From Paucibacter sp. B2R-40 (GTDB lineage Bacteria > Pseudomonadota > Gammaproteobacteria > Burkholderiales > Burkholderiaceae_C), in assembly GCF_025717555.1 (NCBI RefSeq), contig NZ_JAJIRP010000016.1:1-64000 (forward strand): 64,000 nt of DNA. The letters run 5' to 3'. Positions 25,979 through 34,272 of the stretch are shown piece by piece. The notes under the pieces were generated by a model. It searched no databases. It worked only from the letters and a program-made list of their open reading frames with translations, and was not told the origin of the DNA. Both the position numbers and the translations under genes were made by a program. The stretch's first letter is position 1. Every line of letters begins with the position of its first letter.

Positions 25979-26101
25979 GTAAATGAAACTGGAGAGCGAT
26001 TCGCTGTCATTGAAGGTTAATGTTGAATTCAATCGTCTAATTGCTCTGTTGAGTTAGTAACTATTTCGACTAAATAACGTTAATTATAATTATTAAATTG
26101 C
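25979..26101. promoter_or_regulatory. A/T-rich gap, possible internal promoter
   Basis: A 123-bp gap that is among the most A/T-rich sequence in the window. Before the glycosyltransferase start it contains TTATAATTATTAAATTG, with a TATAAT hexamer, but no well-spaced -35 box. It could host a secondary promoter for the glycosyltransferase group. Confidence 0.25.
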
Positions 26102-26854
26102 ATGAAATTTTCAATAGTAACTTGCACTTGGAATAGTGTGAAAACATTGAATGAGACTATCGACTCCGTGCAAGCCCAGAAAGGTGTAGGCTTAGAAATA
26201 GAGCATATTTTCGTCGACGGGGGTTCAACCGATGGCACGTTGGAGATTATTAGTCGGCGTTGCCCGAAAGCTATATTGCTGCGTGATGTAGGTGGTGGTA
26301 TCAGTCATGCTATGAATGCGGGGATAGATGCAGCTAGTGGCGAAGTTGTTGCCCATCTGCATTCGGATGACTTCTTTGCTGACCCAGACGTTCTCGCCGC
26401 AGTTGCTGAAGTGATGGCAAGTGGTGCGATGTGGGCCTTTGGTCGCATTGATGTGTTGTGTGGTTCCGATTTGCAACGCAGCAGTGTGCCTATGCAAAGG
26501 TTTACTCGATTTGCATATGCCAGCGGGTCCGGAAAATTGTTTGTGCCTCACCCAGCAACCTTTGTTCGTAAACAGGCGTTCTCAGAGGTAGGCCAGTTTG
26601 ATGAAGGTCTCAAATTGGCGATGGATATTGATCTCTGGATGCGCTTGGGGTGGCGGCATGTTCCTGCGCAGTTGGACCGACCGTTGGCCATTTTTAGAGA
26701 TCACCCGGGCAGCGTCTCGTCGGCAAACAAGCTAAAGGCGCGAAGAGAAGAACTTTCGGTGCGGCGGCGGTATTGGTGGCGAAATCCATTGGCTCATCTC
26801 TTATTCGAAATACGTTATTTGAAGCGTACTCGTCATTTGAGAAGTGGTGACTGA
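26102..26854 (+). CDS. Glycosyltransferase family 2
   Basis: A 250-residue GT-A-fold glycosyltransferase. It opens FSIVTCTWNSVKTLNETIDSV, has the nucleotide-sugar motif FVDGGSTDGT and the metal-binding HSDD within GEVVAHLHSDDFFADPD. Further motifs HPATFVRKQAF and LAMDIDLWMRL are typical of WcaE-like transferases that act on EPS or colanic-acid repeat units. Donor and acceptor cannot be told from sequence. It is separated by an A/T-rich gap from the polymerase gene. Confidence 0.9.
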   Translation: MKFSIVTCTWNSVKTLNETIDSVQAQKGVGLEIEHIFVDGGSTDGTLEIISRRCPKAILLRDVGGGISHAMNAGIDAASGEVVAHLHSDDFFADPDVLAAVAEVMASGAMWAFGRIDVLCGSDLQRSSVPMQRFTRFAYASGSGKLFVPHPATFVRKQAFSEVGQFDEGLKLAMDIDLWMRLGWRHVPAQLDRPLAIFRDHPGSVSSANKLKARREELSVRRRYWWRNPLAHLLFEIRYLKRTRHLRSGD

Positions 26855-26889
26855 ATATCTAATCGCCGATATTTAATTGGGTAAATCAA

Positions 26890-27336
26890 ATGCTGTTGAT
26901 ATTTCGAATTTCCCATTGGCTTTTCAGCCATCGCATCCCAGTTCTGCCGCGCCTTTTGTATGCCTTGAATCGAATGTTGTTTGCCATCGCTCTGCCGCCC
27001 AGCGTACAGCTTGGGCAAGGTGTGTTGTTCGGCTACAGCGGCTTAGGCATCGTGGTACACGCGCGCACGGTTATCGGTGACCGGGTAAAGATTTCGCAAA
27101 ATGTCACCATTGGCGGACGTTCCGGGTTTTTTGAGGTGCCGATTCTGGAAGACGATGTGGAGATCGGTGCCGGCGCTTGCGTGCTTGGGCCGGTTCGAAT
27201 AGGTCGCGGGGCCAAGATTGGCGCAAATGCTGTCGTACTGACTGATGTGCCTGCTGGTGCCATCGCTGTCGGGGTACCTTCTAAGCTGCTGCCAATCAAC
27301 GGTAAGGCACCAGGGGCTACGCAGGTAAATTCATGA
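26890..27336 (+). CDS. Short serine-acetyltransferase-like hexapeptide acetyltransferase
   Basis: A 148-residue left-handed beta-helix acyltransferase. It contains the CysE-like hexapeptide repeats (QNVTIGG, VEIGAGACVLGPVRIGRGAKIGANAVV) and the closing VPAGAIAVGVPSKLL. At about half the length of CysE it lacks that enzyme's N-terminal domain, as EPS-cluster acetyltransferases do. The likely role is O-acetylation of a sugar rather than cysteine synthesis. It overlaps the following glycosyltransferase by 4 bp. Confidence 0.85.
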   Translation: MLLIFRISHWLFSHRIPVLPRLLYALNRMLFAIALPPSVQLGQGVLFGYSGLGIVVHARTVIGDRVKISQNVTIGGRSGFFEVPILEDDVEIGAGACVLGPVRIGRGAKIGANAVVLTDVPAGAIAVGVPSKLLPINGKAPGATQVNS

Positions 27337-28547
27337 ATTTGCGTCTGCTGTTTTTGTTGTATGACTATTTGCCAGCTGCTCGGCCTGATGTGGCGGTATT
27401 GTTTGGCAAGGAGTTGAAGCGACTCGGTGTTGCCTCCGATCTGCTAGGGCAAATGGTGCTTCGCAAGTCGGTCTCGGGGGGGCAGGCTTGGCCTGCCGGG
27501 GATGTCTTCGTACATGGTACCGAGTCTCACAGTGTGCTTGGACAAATGTTGCGGCCCGTTCATGATTTGGCGCTGCTGCGTCGCCTCCAGCCCCAACACG
27601 CTGTCATTCAAGTCCGCGACAAAATTCGCACAGGCTTGTTGTCGCTTTGGGTAGCGCGCTTGACCGGGCGGAAGATGACTTATTGGATGTCTTTTCCCTT
27701 TGCTGAGGGTTTCAAAGTCAGGGCTCAGCAAGTGGGGCCGAACCAAGGGCGAGCGAAGCAACTTTTTTATCACTTGCGGGCGGCATTTGCTGGTCATATC
27801 TACTACCACTGGCTGGCGCCGCGGGTTGATCACCTGTTTGTGCAGAGTGAAGCCATGCTGGAGTTCATGGTGAGGAAAGGCGTGGCGCGTAGCAAGATGA
27901 CGGCGGTACCCATGGGCGTAGACCTAGATTTGTTTGAAGCGAATCATTGCGTGTTGCCTCGCCCGCCACAATTTCACGAGCGCAAGGTGTTGGCTTATAT
28001 GGGCACCCTGGGGCATTCAAGGCATTCTGACTTTTTGCTTGCGGTGTTGAAGCAGGTCAGGGTGCAGGAACCCACCGCTATGCTTTTGTTGGCTGGCGAC
28101 GGTGCCAGTGACGATGAAAAGGTGTGGATTCGCCAGGTGATCGCCGATAGCGGTTTGGCTGATCATGTGTGGTTGACAGGTTGGCTGCCTCAGGTCGAGG
28201 GATTGGCCTTGTTGCGTCATGCCGACGTGGGGCTTTCTCCGATTCCGCGTGGCCTGTTGTTCGATGTGTCATCGCCGACAAAGGCAGTTGAGTATTTGGC
28301 CTTGGGTCTGCCTTGTGTCGGCAATGACATTCCGGATCAGAAAGTAGTGCTGGAACAAAGTGGCGCCGGTCTTTGTGTCCCCATGGAAATTGACGCATTT
28401 GCTGCGGCTTGCTTGCGTCTGCTTCAAGAACCAGGTTTCGCTGAGGGCTTGCGTGCTAAAGGGCCATGCTGGGTTGTTGAGCATCGCGCTTACAAGGCCA
28501 TTGCGCAGCAAGTGGCGGCCGTATATCAAACGCTTGTCACAGATTGA
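27333..28547 (+). CDS. Glycosyltransferase family 4 (group 1)
   Basis: A 404-residue GT-B-fold transferase. The N-terminal half is variable (LLFLLYDYLPAARPDVAVLFGKELKRLG). The C-terminal half has the donor-binding domain with AVPMGVDLDLF, LAYMGTLGHSRH, LLLAGDGA and GLSPIPRG followed by SSPTKAVEYLALGLPCVG. Sugar specificity is not predictable. Translationally coupled (4 bp overlap) to the acetyltransferase gene. Confidence 0.9.
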   Translation: MNLRLLFLLYDYLPAARPDVAVLFGKELKRLGVASDLLGQMVLRKSVSGGQAWPAGDVFVHGTESHSVLGQMLRPVHDLALLRRLQPQHAVIQVRDKIRTGLLSLWVARLTGRKMTYWMSFPFAEGFKVRAQQVGPNQGRAKQLFYHLRAAFAGHIYYHWLAPRVDHLFVQSEAMLEFMVRKGVARSKMTAVPMGVDLDLFEANHCVLPRPPQFHERKVLAYMGTLGHSRHSDFLLAVLKQVRVQEPTAMLLLAGDGASDDEKVWIRQVIADSGLADHVWLTGWLPQVEGLALLRHADVGLSPIPRGLLFDVSSPTKAVEYLALGLPCVGNDIPDQKVVLEQSGAGLCVPMEIDAFAAACLRLLQEPGFAEGLRAKGPCWVVEHRAYKAIAQQVAAVYQTLVTD

Positions 28548-28638
28548 ATGCTAGCCTTCGCGACTTGGCCTAGCCATTTCATTTGGGTTTCGAACTTAGC
28601 CTTTGTTTTAATTTGTTTGGTTTGTGGGGAGTAGGGAA

Positions 28639-29730
28639 ATGCGCGTAGTTATCGTCGGAGCTGGAAATGCGGGCTGTGCCCATGCGGCTGAGTTGTCGCT
28701 TCGTGGTCATCAGGTCGTTTTGTTGAAGACTTCGAAGTCCATGCACGACGCCAACTTTGAGCGTGTGTTGGAACGCCAAGGCATGGATGTGATTGACAAC
28801 CCGCGCCACGGCGAGCGCCGCTTTCAGCCTTTCACGCTGGCGACTCGTGACTTGGATGCGGCCTTTGCTACCCGGCCGGATATTGTGTTCGTCGCTACAC
28901 AGTCAACTCAACATGAAGCGATTGCCCGCCTGATCGGCCCGCGTTTGAATGCTGGGCAGTTAGTCGTTGTGAGCCCAGGCTATATGGGTAGCTGCTACTT
29001 CCGCAAATACAGTTCATCGCCTGATGTGATCGTGGCCGAAGGTGAAAGCCTGCCATTTGATGCTCGCATTACCGAGCCGGGCGTGGTCAATGTGTTGTGG
29101 GAGAACACTCGCAACGCCTTGGCCTTTCTGCCACGCAGCCGTAGCCAAGAAGGTTTGGCGATCGCGCAGGCGCTGTTGCCTCGCTATGTGGCGGCGCGCA
29201 GCAATGTGGTTGAGTCGGCGATGCACAACCCGAATCTGATCTTGCATACGGTGGGTACTTTGTTGTCGGCCAGCCGAATTGAGTATTCGCAAGGCGAATT
29301 TTGGATGTACCGGGAAGCGTTTACGCCGTCCACTATTCGGTTGATGGAGCGGTTGGACGAAGAAAAGAAGGCCATCATTGCCCGCACGCAAGGCGAGCCA
29401 AGCGCTTATCTGGAGGCCTTCAAGTTCCGCAATGAAGAAAACCTGGACATGCCAGCCATCGACGTGTTGCGAAAGTACGCGAGCGAAGGCGGACCAAAGG
29501 GCCCGACAGATATGACGACCCGCTATGTCACTGAGGATGTGCCCATGGGGCTGGGGCTGATGTCGTCCTTGGGCCAGCGCCTGGGGGTGCCGACACCGGT
29601 TTGCGATTCATTGATTGTGTTGGCCGGAGCCTTGCTGGGGACCGAGTTTGAATCAAAGGCGCGAACCTTGGATCAACTCGGTTTTGCCGGTATGTCTGCG
29701 GATGAGTTTGTGGCTGAGATCAACGGTTGA
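28639..29730 (+). CDS. NAD(P)-dependent octopine/opine dehydrogenase family protein
   Basis: A 363-residue oxidoreductase with an N-terminal Rossmann motif [13 protein letters not shown] (4-16) and a C-terminal helical domain containing [20 protein letters not shown], which includes the His characteristic of the octopine/nopaline dehydrogenase family. Such enzymes reductively condense an amino acid with a keto acid. The ATG at 28639 is preferred to the GTG at 28624. Only 4 bp separate its stop from the start of the CapK/PaaK-like gene, so the two form a pair. Inside an EPS locus it probably makes an N-(carboxyalkyl) amino acid or a similar amine for sugar decoration; the substrate is inferred. 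Confidence 0.87.
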   Translation: MRVVIVGAGNAGCAHAAELSLRGHQVVLLKTSKSMHDANFERVLERQGMDVIDNPRHGERRFQPFTLATRDLDAAFATRPDIVFVATQSTQHEAIARLIGPRLNAGQLVVVSPGYMGSCYFRKYSSSPDVIVAEGESLPFDARITEPGVVNVLWENTRNALAFLPRSRSQEGLAIAQALLPRYVAARSNVVESAMHNPNLILHTVGTLLSASRIEYSQGEFWMYREAFTPSTIRLMERLDEEKKAIIARTQGEPSAYLEAFKFRNEENLDMPAIDVLRKYASEGGPKGPTDMTTRYVTEDVPMGLGLMSSLGQRLGVPTPVCDSLIVLAGALLGTEFESKARTLDQLGFAGMSADEFVAEING

Positions 29731-29734
29731 AGCG

Positions 29735-31051
29735 ATGAGCCTGATTGACCACTTGGAAAAGGCCTACTACAAGTACCGAGCCTTCATCCCACAGCGTTTG
29801 CTGTATCACCCGCAGTACTTTCAGGTGTTGGAATTGCAAGCGCAGCGTGCGCAGTCTCCCGACGGGTTGATGCGGCAACGACAAGCGAGGCTGCGGGCTT
29901 TGTTGGCGACTTGCGTTAATGATGTGCCTTTCTACCGAAACGAAGTCAAGTTAAGTGCCTCCGAACTGGTTCATGAAGACCCATATGCTTTGCTAGAGCG
30001 CTTCCCTCTGTTGGAGAAGAACACGGTGATGAGCCGGCAGGCTGAGTTTCGCAATGAGCGTTACAGCTTGAGCCGCCTTCATTACGCTACCAGCGGTGGC
30101 TCCACCGGGGAGGGCATAGGACTGTGGCGCAATAAGAGATTGGCCGATATCGAGCGGGCGTTTTTCGCGTTCGAGTGGGGCAAATTTGGCTTTAGCTTTG
30201 ACAAGTCGCAGTACTTGCGCATTGGCGCCGATGCCAGAGCCAAAGCGAATGAGCCACCTACGCGCGTCAATGGCAATCGATTGATGCTGTCGCCGTACCA
30301 CGTCAATGTCGGGCACAAGACCGCTATCTTGGCGGCGCTGCGACGTTTCAAACCGGCGTTTATCCACGCCTATCCGAGTGTGGCGGCTGATTTAGCCGAT
30401 TTATTGAAGGGCGAGGACCTGGGTTTTGAGGTGCGAGCGGTTTTGCTGGCCTCAGAACCTGCGACGTCAAGCCAACTGAGTGCGATAGCGCGTGCCTTCA
30501 AATGCCCAATCTCGGTGAACTACGGTTTGACCGAGCGCACAAATATTGCCTTTGCTCGGTATGAAGGAGGCGAAGCTCTGAGGTTTCAGTTCGATGATTT
30601 GTACGGGGTCAATGAAAATCGTTTGATAAATGGCCGGGCTGAGATCGTCGGCACGTCCCTTTGGAACGACGTGACGCCCTTAGTTCGCTATTGCACCAAG
30701 GACTTTGGTGCAATAGATGCAGGCGGTTTGTGTGAATTGATTGAAGGCCGCAGTCAGGAGTTTTTGACCGACCGATTTGGTGGGCGTATTCCTGGCCTAT
30801 CGATCGTGATCGACGAGGTGACCTGGGATTTTGTGCGCCTGTATCAGGTGCGCCAGCGCAAGCCAGGTGCAATTTCTATTGCTGTGGTGCCGCGTGGCGA
30901 TGCAATGACCGAAGAGCAACAAAAATTTGTGCTGGACGCCCAACTGAAACGGTGGGGTAGTTTTTTTGATGTTGAGCTTGAATTGGTGAATGACATTCCC
31001 TTGGGCAAAAACGGCAAGCGCAAGTTGGTGCAGATCGATCTGACAACATGA
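29735..31051 (+). CDS. Phenylacetate-CoA ligase family / CapK-like adenylate-forming protein
   Basis: A 438-residue member of the PaaK/CapK adenylate-forming family. The ATP-binding motif YATSGGSTGEG is at 118-128, the adenylation core VNYGLTERTN near 268-277, and a C-terminal lysine region (LGKNGKRKLVQ) ends the protein. CapK-type homologues in capsule loci are thought to activate an acid for transfer to a sugar; true phenylacetate degradation genes are absent here. The start at 29735 (MSLIDHLEKAYYKYR) follows the opine dehydrogenase stop by 4 bp. Confidence 0.88.
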   Translation: MSLIDHLEKAYYKYRAFIPQRLLYHPQYFQVLELQAQRAQSPDGLMRQRQARLRALLATCVNDVPFYRNEVKLSASELVHEDPYALLERFPLLEKNTVMSRQAEFRNERYSLSRLHYATSGGSTGEGIGLWRNKRLADIERAFFAFEWGKFGFSFDKSQYLRIGADARAKANEPPTRVNGNRLMLSPYHVNVGHKTAILAALRRFKPAFIHAYPSVAADLADLLKGEDLGFEVRAVLLASEPATSSQLSAIARAFKCPISVNYGLTERTNIAFARYEGGEALRFQFDDLYGVNENRLINGRAEIVGTSLWNDVTPLVRYCTKDFGAIDAGGLCELIEGRSQEFLTDRFGGRIPGLSIVIDEVTWDFVRLYQVRQRKPGAISIAVVPRGDAMTEEQQKFVLDAQLKRWGSFFDVELELVNDIPLGKNGKRKLVQIDLTT

Positions 31052-31073
31052 ATATGAAGTCAAAGGCTGTAGC

Positions 31074-32165
31074 GTGAGTGCGCACCTAGCCTTGATGATA
31101 GGCACCGACCCAGTTGGCAAAGGCGGTGTGGCGGCGGTGGTCTCGGTCTATATCGACAACGGTCTGTTTGATCGTTTGCCCATTCGCTATTTGTCCACAC
31201 ACCGGGAAGGCAGCAAGTTCAGCAAACTTTGGGCAAGCGTTAATGCGACCGCCAAGCTTGTAGCTTTGTTGGCTTCGGGGCGGGTCTCTCTCGTGCACGC
31301 CCATGTCGCCTCGAATGGCAGCTTTTTGCGCAAATCGCTTTATTTGGGGTTGGCGCGGCTGTTTGGCGTGGCGACGGTATTCCATTTGCATGGCGGTGGA
31401 TTTCAGGAGTTTTATGCGGGCTCTCCGGCCTGGCTGCAACGCTGGATCGCTCACACCATTGCTCGATCGAACCGGGTCGTGGGGCTGTCTACGGCTTGGG
31501 CAGAGTTCTTGGCGAAATTTGCTCAGCCTGGGGCGGTGCGGGTGATCGCCAATCCAGTATTCCTGCCTGTGACGGTGTCGCATCAGCGTGAAGAAGCCGG
31601 GCGCTTGCTTTTCTTGGGCCGCGCCGAGCAAGCGAAAGGTATTTTTGATTTGCTGGAGGCAGTGAAGTTGCTCGCACCTCTTTGTCCCGGTTTGCGCCTC
31701 GCCATTGGGGGTGATGGGGATGTAGAGAGGCTACGCAGTCGGGCGGCGGAGTTGGGTATTGCAGAGCACGTCGAGTTTCTGGGTTGGGTGCTCGGCGACG
31801 CGAAGCTGCAGCAGTTCGCCCGCGCCGAGGTGTTTGTGCTGCCGTCCTTCCATGAGGGCTTGCCGATGGCGATGCTGGAGGCGATGGCGCATGGCAAGGC
31901 GATGGTGGTGACGCCAGTGGGCGGCATTCCGGAGGCGGTGCAGCCTGGGCAGCAAGGCTTGTTGGTCACGCCCGGCCAACCGCAGGAGCTGGCGGATGCG
32001 TTGCTTCGCCTGTTGCGGGATACCGGCTTGCGAATGCAACTGGGGGAGCGGGCGAGGGCGCGGGTGGCGGAGCGATTTGGCACCGAGCGGGTATTGGGCC
32101 AGGTCGCAGCTTTGTACCGGGAACTGGGTGTCCAGGAGTTTGGCGCGAAGGGGCCTGGCCAATGA
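31074..32165 (+). CDS. Glycosyltransferase family 4 (group 1)
   Basis: A 363-residue GT-B-fold transferase starting with GTG and the glycine-rich MIGTDPVGKGGVAAVV. The donor domain has RLLFLGRAEQAKGIFDLLEA, LAIGGDGD and the EX7E motif in FHEGLPMAMLEAMAHGKAMVVTPVGGIPE. It begins 22 bp after the CapK-like gene and overlaps the heparinase-type gene by 4 bp. Composition rises back to GC-rich within this gene, from about 31.6 kb. Confidence 0.92.
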   Translation: MSAHLALMIGTDPVGKGGVAAVVSVYIDNGLFDRLPIRYLSTHREGSKFSKLWASVNATAKLVALLASGRVSLVHAHVASNGSFLRKSLYLGLARLFGVATVFHLHGGGFQEFYAGSPAWLQRWIAHTIARSNRVVGLSTAWAEFLAKFAQPGAVRVIANPVFLPVTVSHQREEAGRLLFLGRAEQAKGIFDLLEAVKLLAPLCPGLRLAIGGDGDVERLRSRAAELGIAEHVEFLGWVLGDAKLQQFARAEVFVLPSFHEGLPMAMLEAMAHGKAMVVTPVGGIPEAVQPGQQGLLVTPGQPQELADALLRLLRDTGLRMQLGERARARVAERFGTERVLGQVAALYRELGVQEFGAKGPGQ

Positions 32166-34192
32166 GTAGCCAGGAGGCCGGCGGCCGGCTGGCTTGGTTC
32201 TGGAACCGCCTGTGTTGCATGACGCCGGCCGAGGTCGCGCATCGGGCGCTCTATGCCTGGCAGTCAAAGGCTGAGCGTGTGCTGGGCCTCGGCGTCTTGA
32301 GTGCAGAGCCGGTCAGGCAGTTAGGTGGTGGCGCCCAATGGGTGCGGGCTTCGCCTGCGCCTAGCTCGGTGGATGCGGCAGCCTATCTGGCCGAAGCGGC
32401 GGCGATTGAGCGCGGCTCTGTGCGCCTGTTCGCCAGCCAACGCTACGAGGTGGGCTCGCCCCCGCAATGGAATCGCTGCCCCTTGACCGGGGTGCAAGCG
32501 CCGGCGCTGGCGGCGCATGCGATTGCTATCACCGACCGCGCTCAGGTGGGTGACATCAAGTACCTGTGGGAGCTCAATCGGCATCTGCATTGGGTTGCGC
32601 TGGCGCAAGCCTGGGCACTCAGCGGTGACACAACCCACTTGCGAGCTTTGGGCGAGCAATTGCGCTCGTGGCTGGATCAATGCGCTTTTGGCATCGGCCC
32701 GAACTGGACCAGCTCCTTGGAATACGCGCTGCGTTTGCTGAATTGGTCGGCGGTCTGGCAGTTGATTGGCGGCTTGACCTCGCCCTTGTTTGACGGTGCC
32801 CAGGGGATGGACTTGCGCCAACGTTGGCTAGCCAGCATCAATCTACATGCGCGCGCGATCAGCAAGCATTTCTCGCGTCACTCGTCGGCGAACAATCACT
32901 TGGTGGGCGAGTTGGCGGGCATTTTTGTAGCGGCGCAGACTTGGCCTTTTTGGGCGTCGTTTGAGATCTTGGCGGAGCAAGCGCGCCGGGAGTTGGAGCG
33001 TGAGGTGCAGTTGCAGGTTACGGCAGATGGTGTGTTGCGAGAGCAGGCCTTCGAGTACGCGACGTTTACCTTCGACTTCTTCCTGGCCGCAGAGCGCGCA
33101 GCTGCGGCTGCTGGCCGGCCGATGTCGCCCGCCTATCTGGCCCGTATGAAGGCGATGTGTGAATTCGTCGCCGCCGTCACCACCGTCAAGGGTGAGGTGC
33201 CGCAAGTGGGCGACGCCGATGGCGCCGAGGCTTTCAGGCTTGACCCGCGCTCAGGCCGAGACTGTTTCGCGGCCATGCTGCAAAAAGGCGCTGCGTTGTT
33301 TGCCATGCCCGAGTGGCTGCCACTTAAACACAAGCTGCGTGATGACGTGGCCTGGCTCGATATGGCAGGCGCAAATCTGGCCCAGCCAGGCAAGCTAGCT
33401 GGTGCCGCTCTGCGTCAATTGGATTTTCCTGAGGGGGGCTATTTCCTCTTCGGCCGCAATTTGGGTGGGCCGGATGAGGTGTTAGGGCTGGTGGACGCCG
33501 GCCCACTAGGTTACTTGGGTATCGCGGCGCACGGCCATGCCGATGCTTTACAGGTCTGGCTATCGGTCGCCGGCTTGCCGGTGTTGATCGATCCCGGTAC
33601 CTATTCCTATTGGGCTGACAAGTGGTGGCGAGACTATTTCAGAGGGACGGCTGCACACAACACGGTGCGAGTGGCCGGTCTGGATCAGTCGGTCAGCGGC
33701 GGGCGCTTTATGTGGACACGCAAGGCGCAGATAGGTGCAGATCGATCAGTGCAGCGCAGTGCTGATGGCGGTTTTCACTTGCGCGCCAGCCATGATGGTT
33801 ATCGCCGCTTGCCCGGCCGCTTCTGCCACACCCGTGAAGTGAAATTTGACAAAATCGGCGAAGAGTCGAAATTGCTGGTGATTGACGAGGTGCGCGGTAG
33901 CAGCGCGGAACTGATTGAACTGTTCTGGCATGTGGCACCCGATTGGACTGTCGAGCCTGCTGGCGAGGATCAGCTTTCACTCAGGCACAAGATTAAAGGC
34001 CTATGCATTGGTTTGCGCATCAATGCCTCCCTTGCTGGGCGCTTAGAAGTCATCACGGCTCAGGATGCCCCCCCCCTGGCTTGGTGGTCCAAAGACTATG
34101 GTGAAAAGAAGCCTTGCCATACCATTCGATGGGCGGGGCAAGGTAGCGAGTTGCGGATAGAGACTCAGTTCAGCCTACCAAGGAATTTATAA
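32162..34192 (+). CDS. Heparinase II/III family polysaccharide lyase
   Basis: A 676-residue protein of the heparinase II/III (alginate-lyase-like) family. The N-terminal two thirds is the alpha/alpha toroid (HSSANNHLVGELAGIFVAA, DGVLREQAFEYATFTFDFFL). The C-terminal beta-sandwich carries AAHGHADALQVWLSVAGLPVLIDPGTY and RGTAAHNTVRV, with the catalytic-type His and Tyr residues. No signal peptide is visible, which is odd for a lyase but common for the heparinase-like proteins of EPS operons. It would modify or trim uronate-containing chains, or act during assembly. Overlaps the upstream transferase gene by 4 bp. Confidence 0.9.
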   Translation: MSSQEAGGRLAWFWNRLCCMTPAEVAHRALYAWQSKAERVLGLGVLSAEPVRQLGGGAQWVRASPAPSSVDAAAYLAEAAAIERGSVRLFASQRYEVGSPPQWNRCPLTGVQAPALAAHAIAITDRAQVGDIKYLWELNRHLHWVALAQAWALSGDTTHLRALGEQLRSWLDQCAFGIGPNWTSSLEYALRLLNWSAVWQLIGGLTSPLFDGAQGMDLRQRWLASINLHARAISKHFSRHSSANNHLVGELAGIFVAAQTWPFWASFEILAEQARRELEREVQLQVTADGVLREQAFEYATFTFDFFLAAERAAAAAGRPMSPAYLARMKAMCEFVAAVTTVKGEVPQVGDADGAEAFRLDPRSGRDCFAAMLQKGAALFAMPEWLPLKHKLRDDVAWLDMAGANLAQPGKLAGAALRQLDFPEGGYFLFGRNLGGPDEVLGLVDAGPLGYLGIAAHGHADALQVWLSVAGLPVLIDPGTYSYWADKWWRDYFRGTAAHNTVRVAGLDQSVSGGRFMWTRKAQIGADRSVQRSADGGFHLRASHDGYRRLPGRFCHTREVKFDKIGEESKLLVIDEVRGSSAELIELFWHVAPDWTVEPAGEDQLSLRHKIKGLCIGLRINASLAGRLEVITAQDAPPLAWWSKDYGEKKPCHTIRWAGQGSELRIETQFSLPRNL

Positions 34193-34272
34193 AACTAAAG
34201 CGCTGATGAGGCGGCCAGTAGAGCTGCCCAGAGCAAACATGCTGAACGCAAGAGTAGGGAGTGGAGTGAAAA

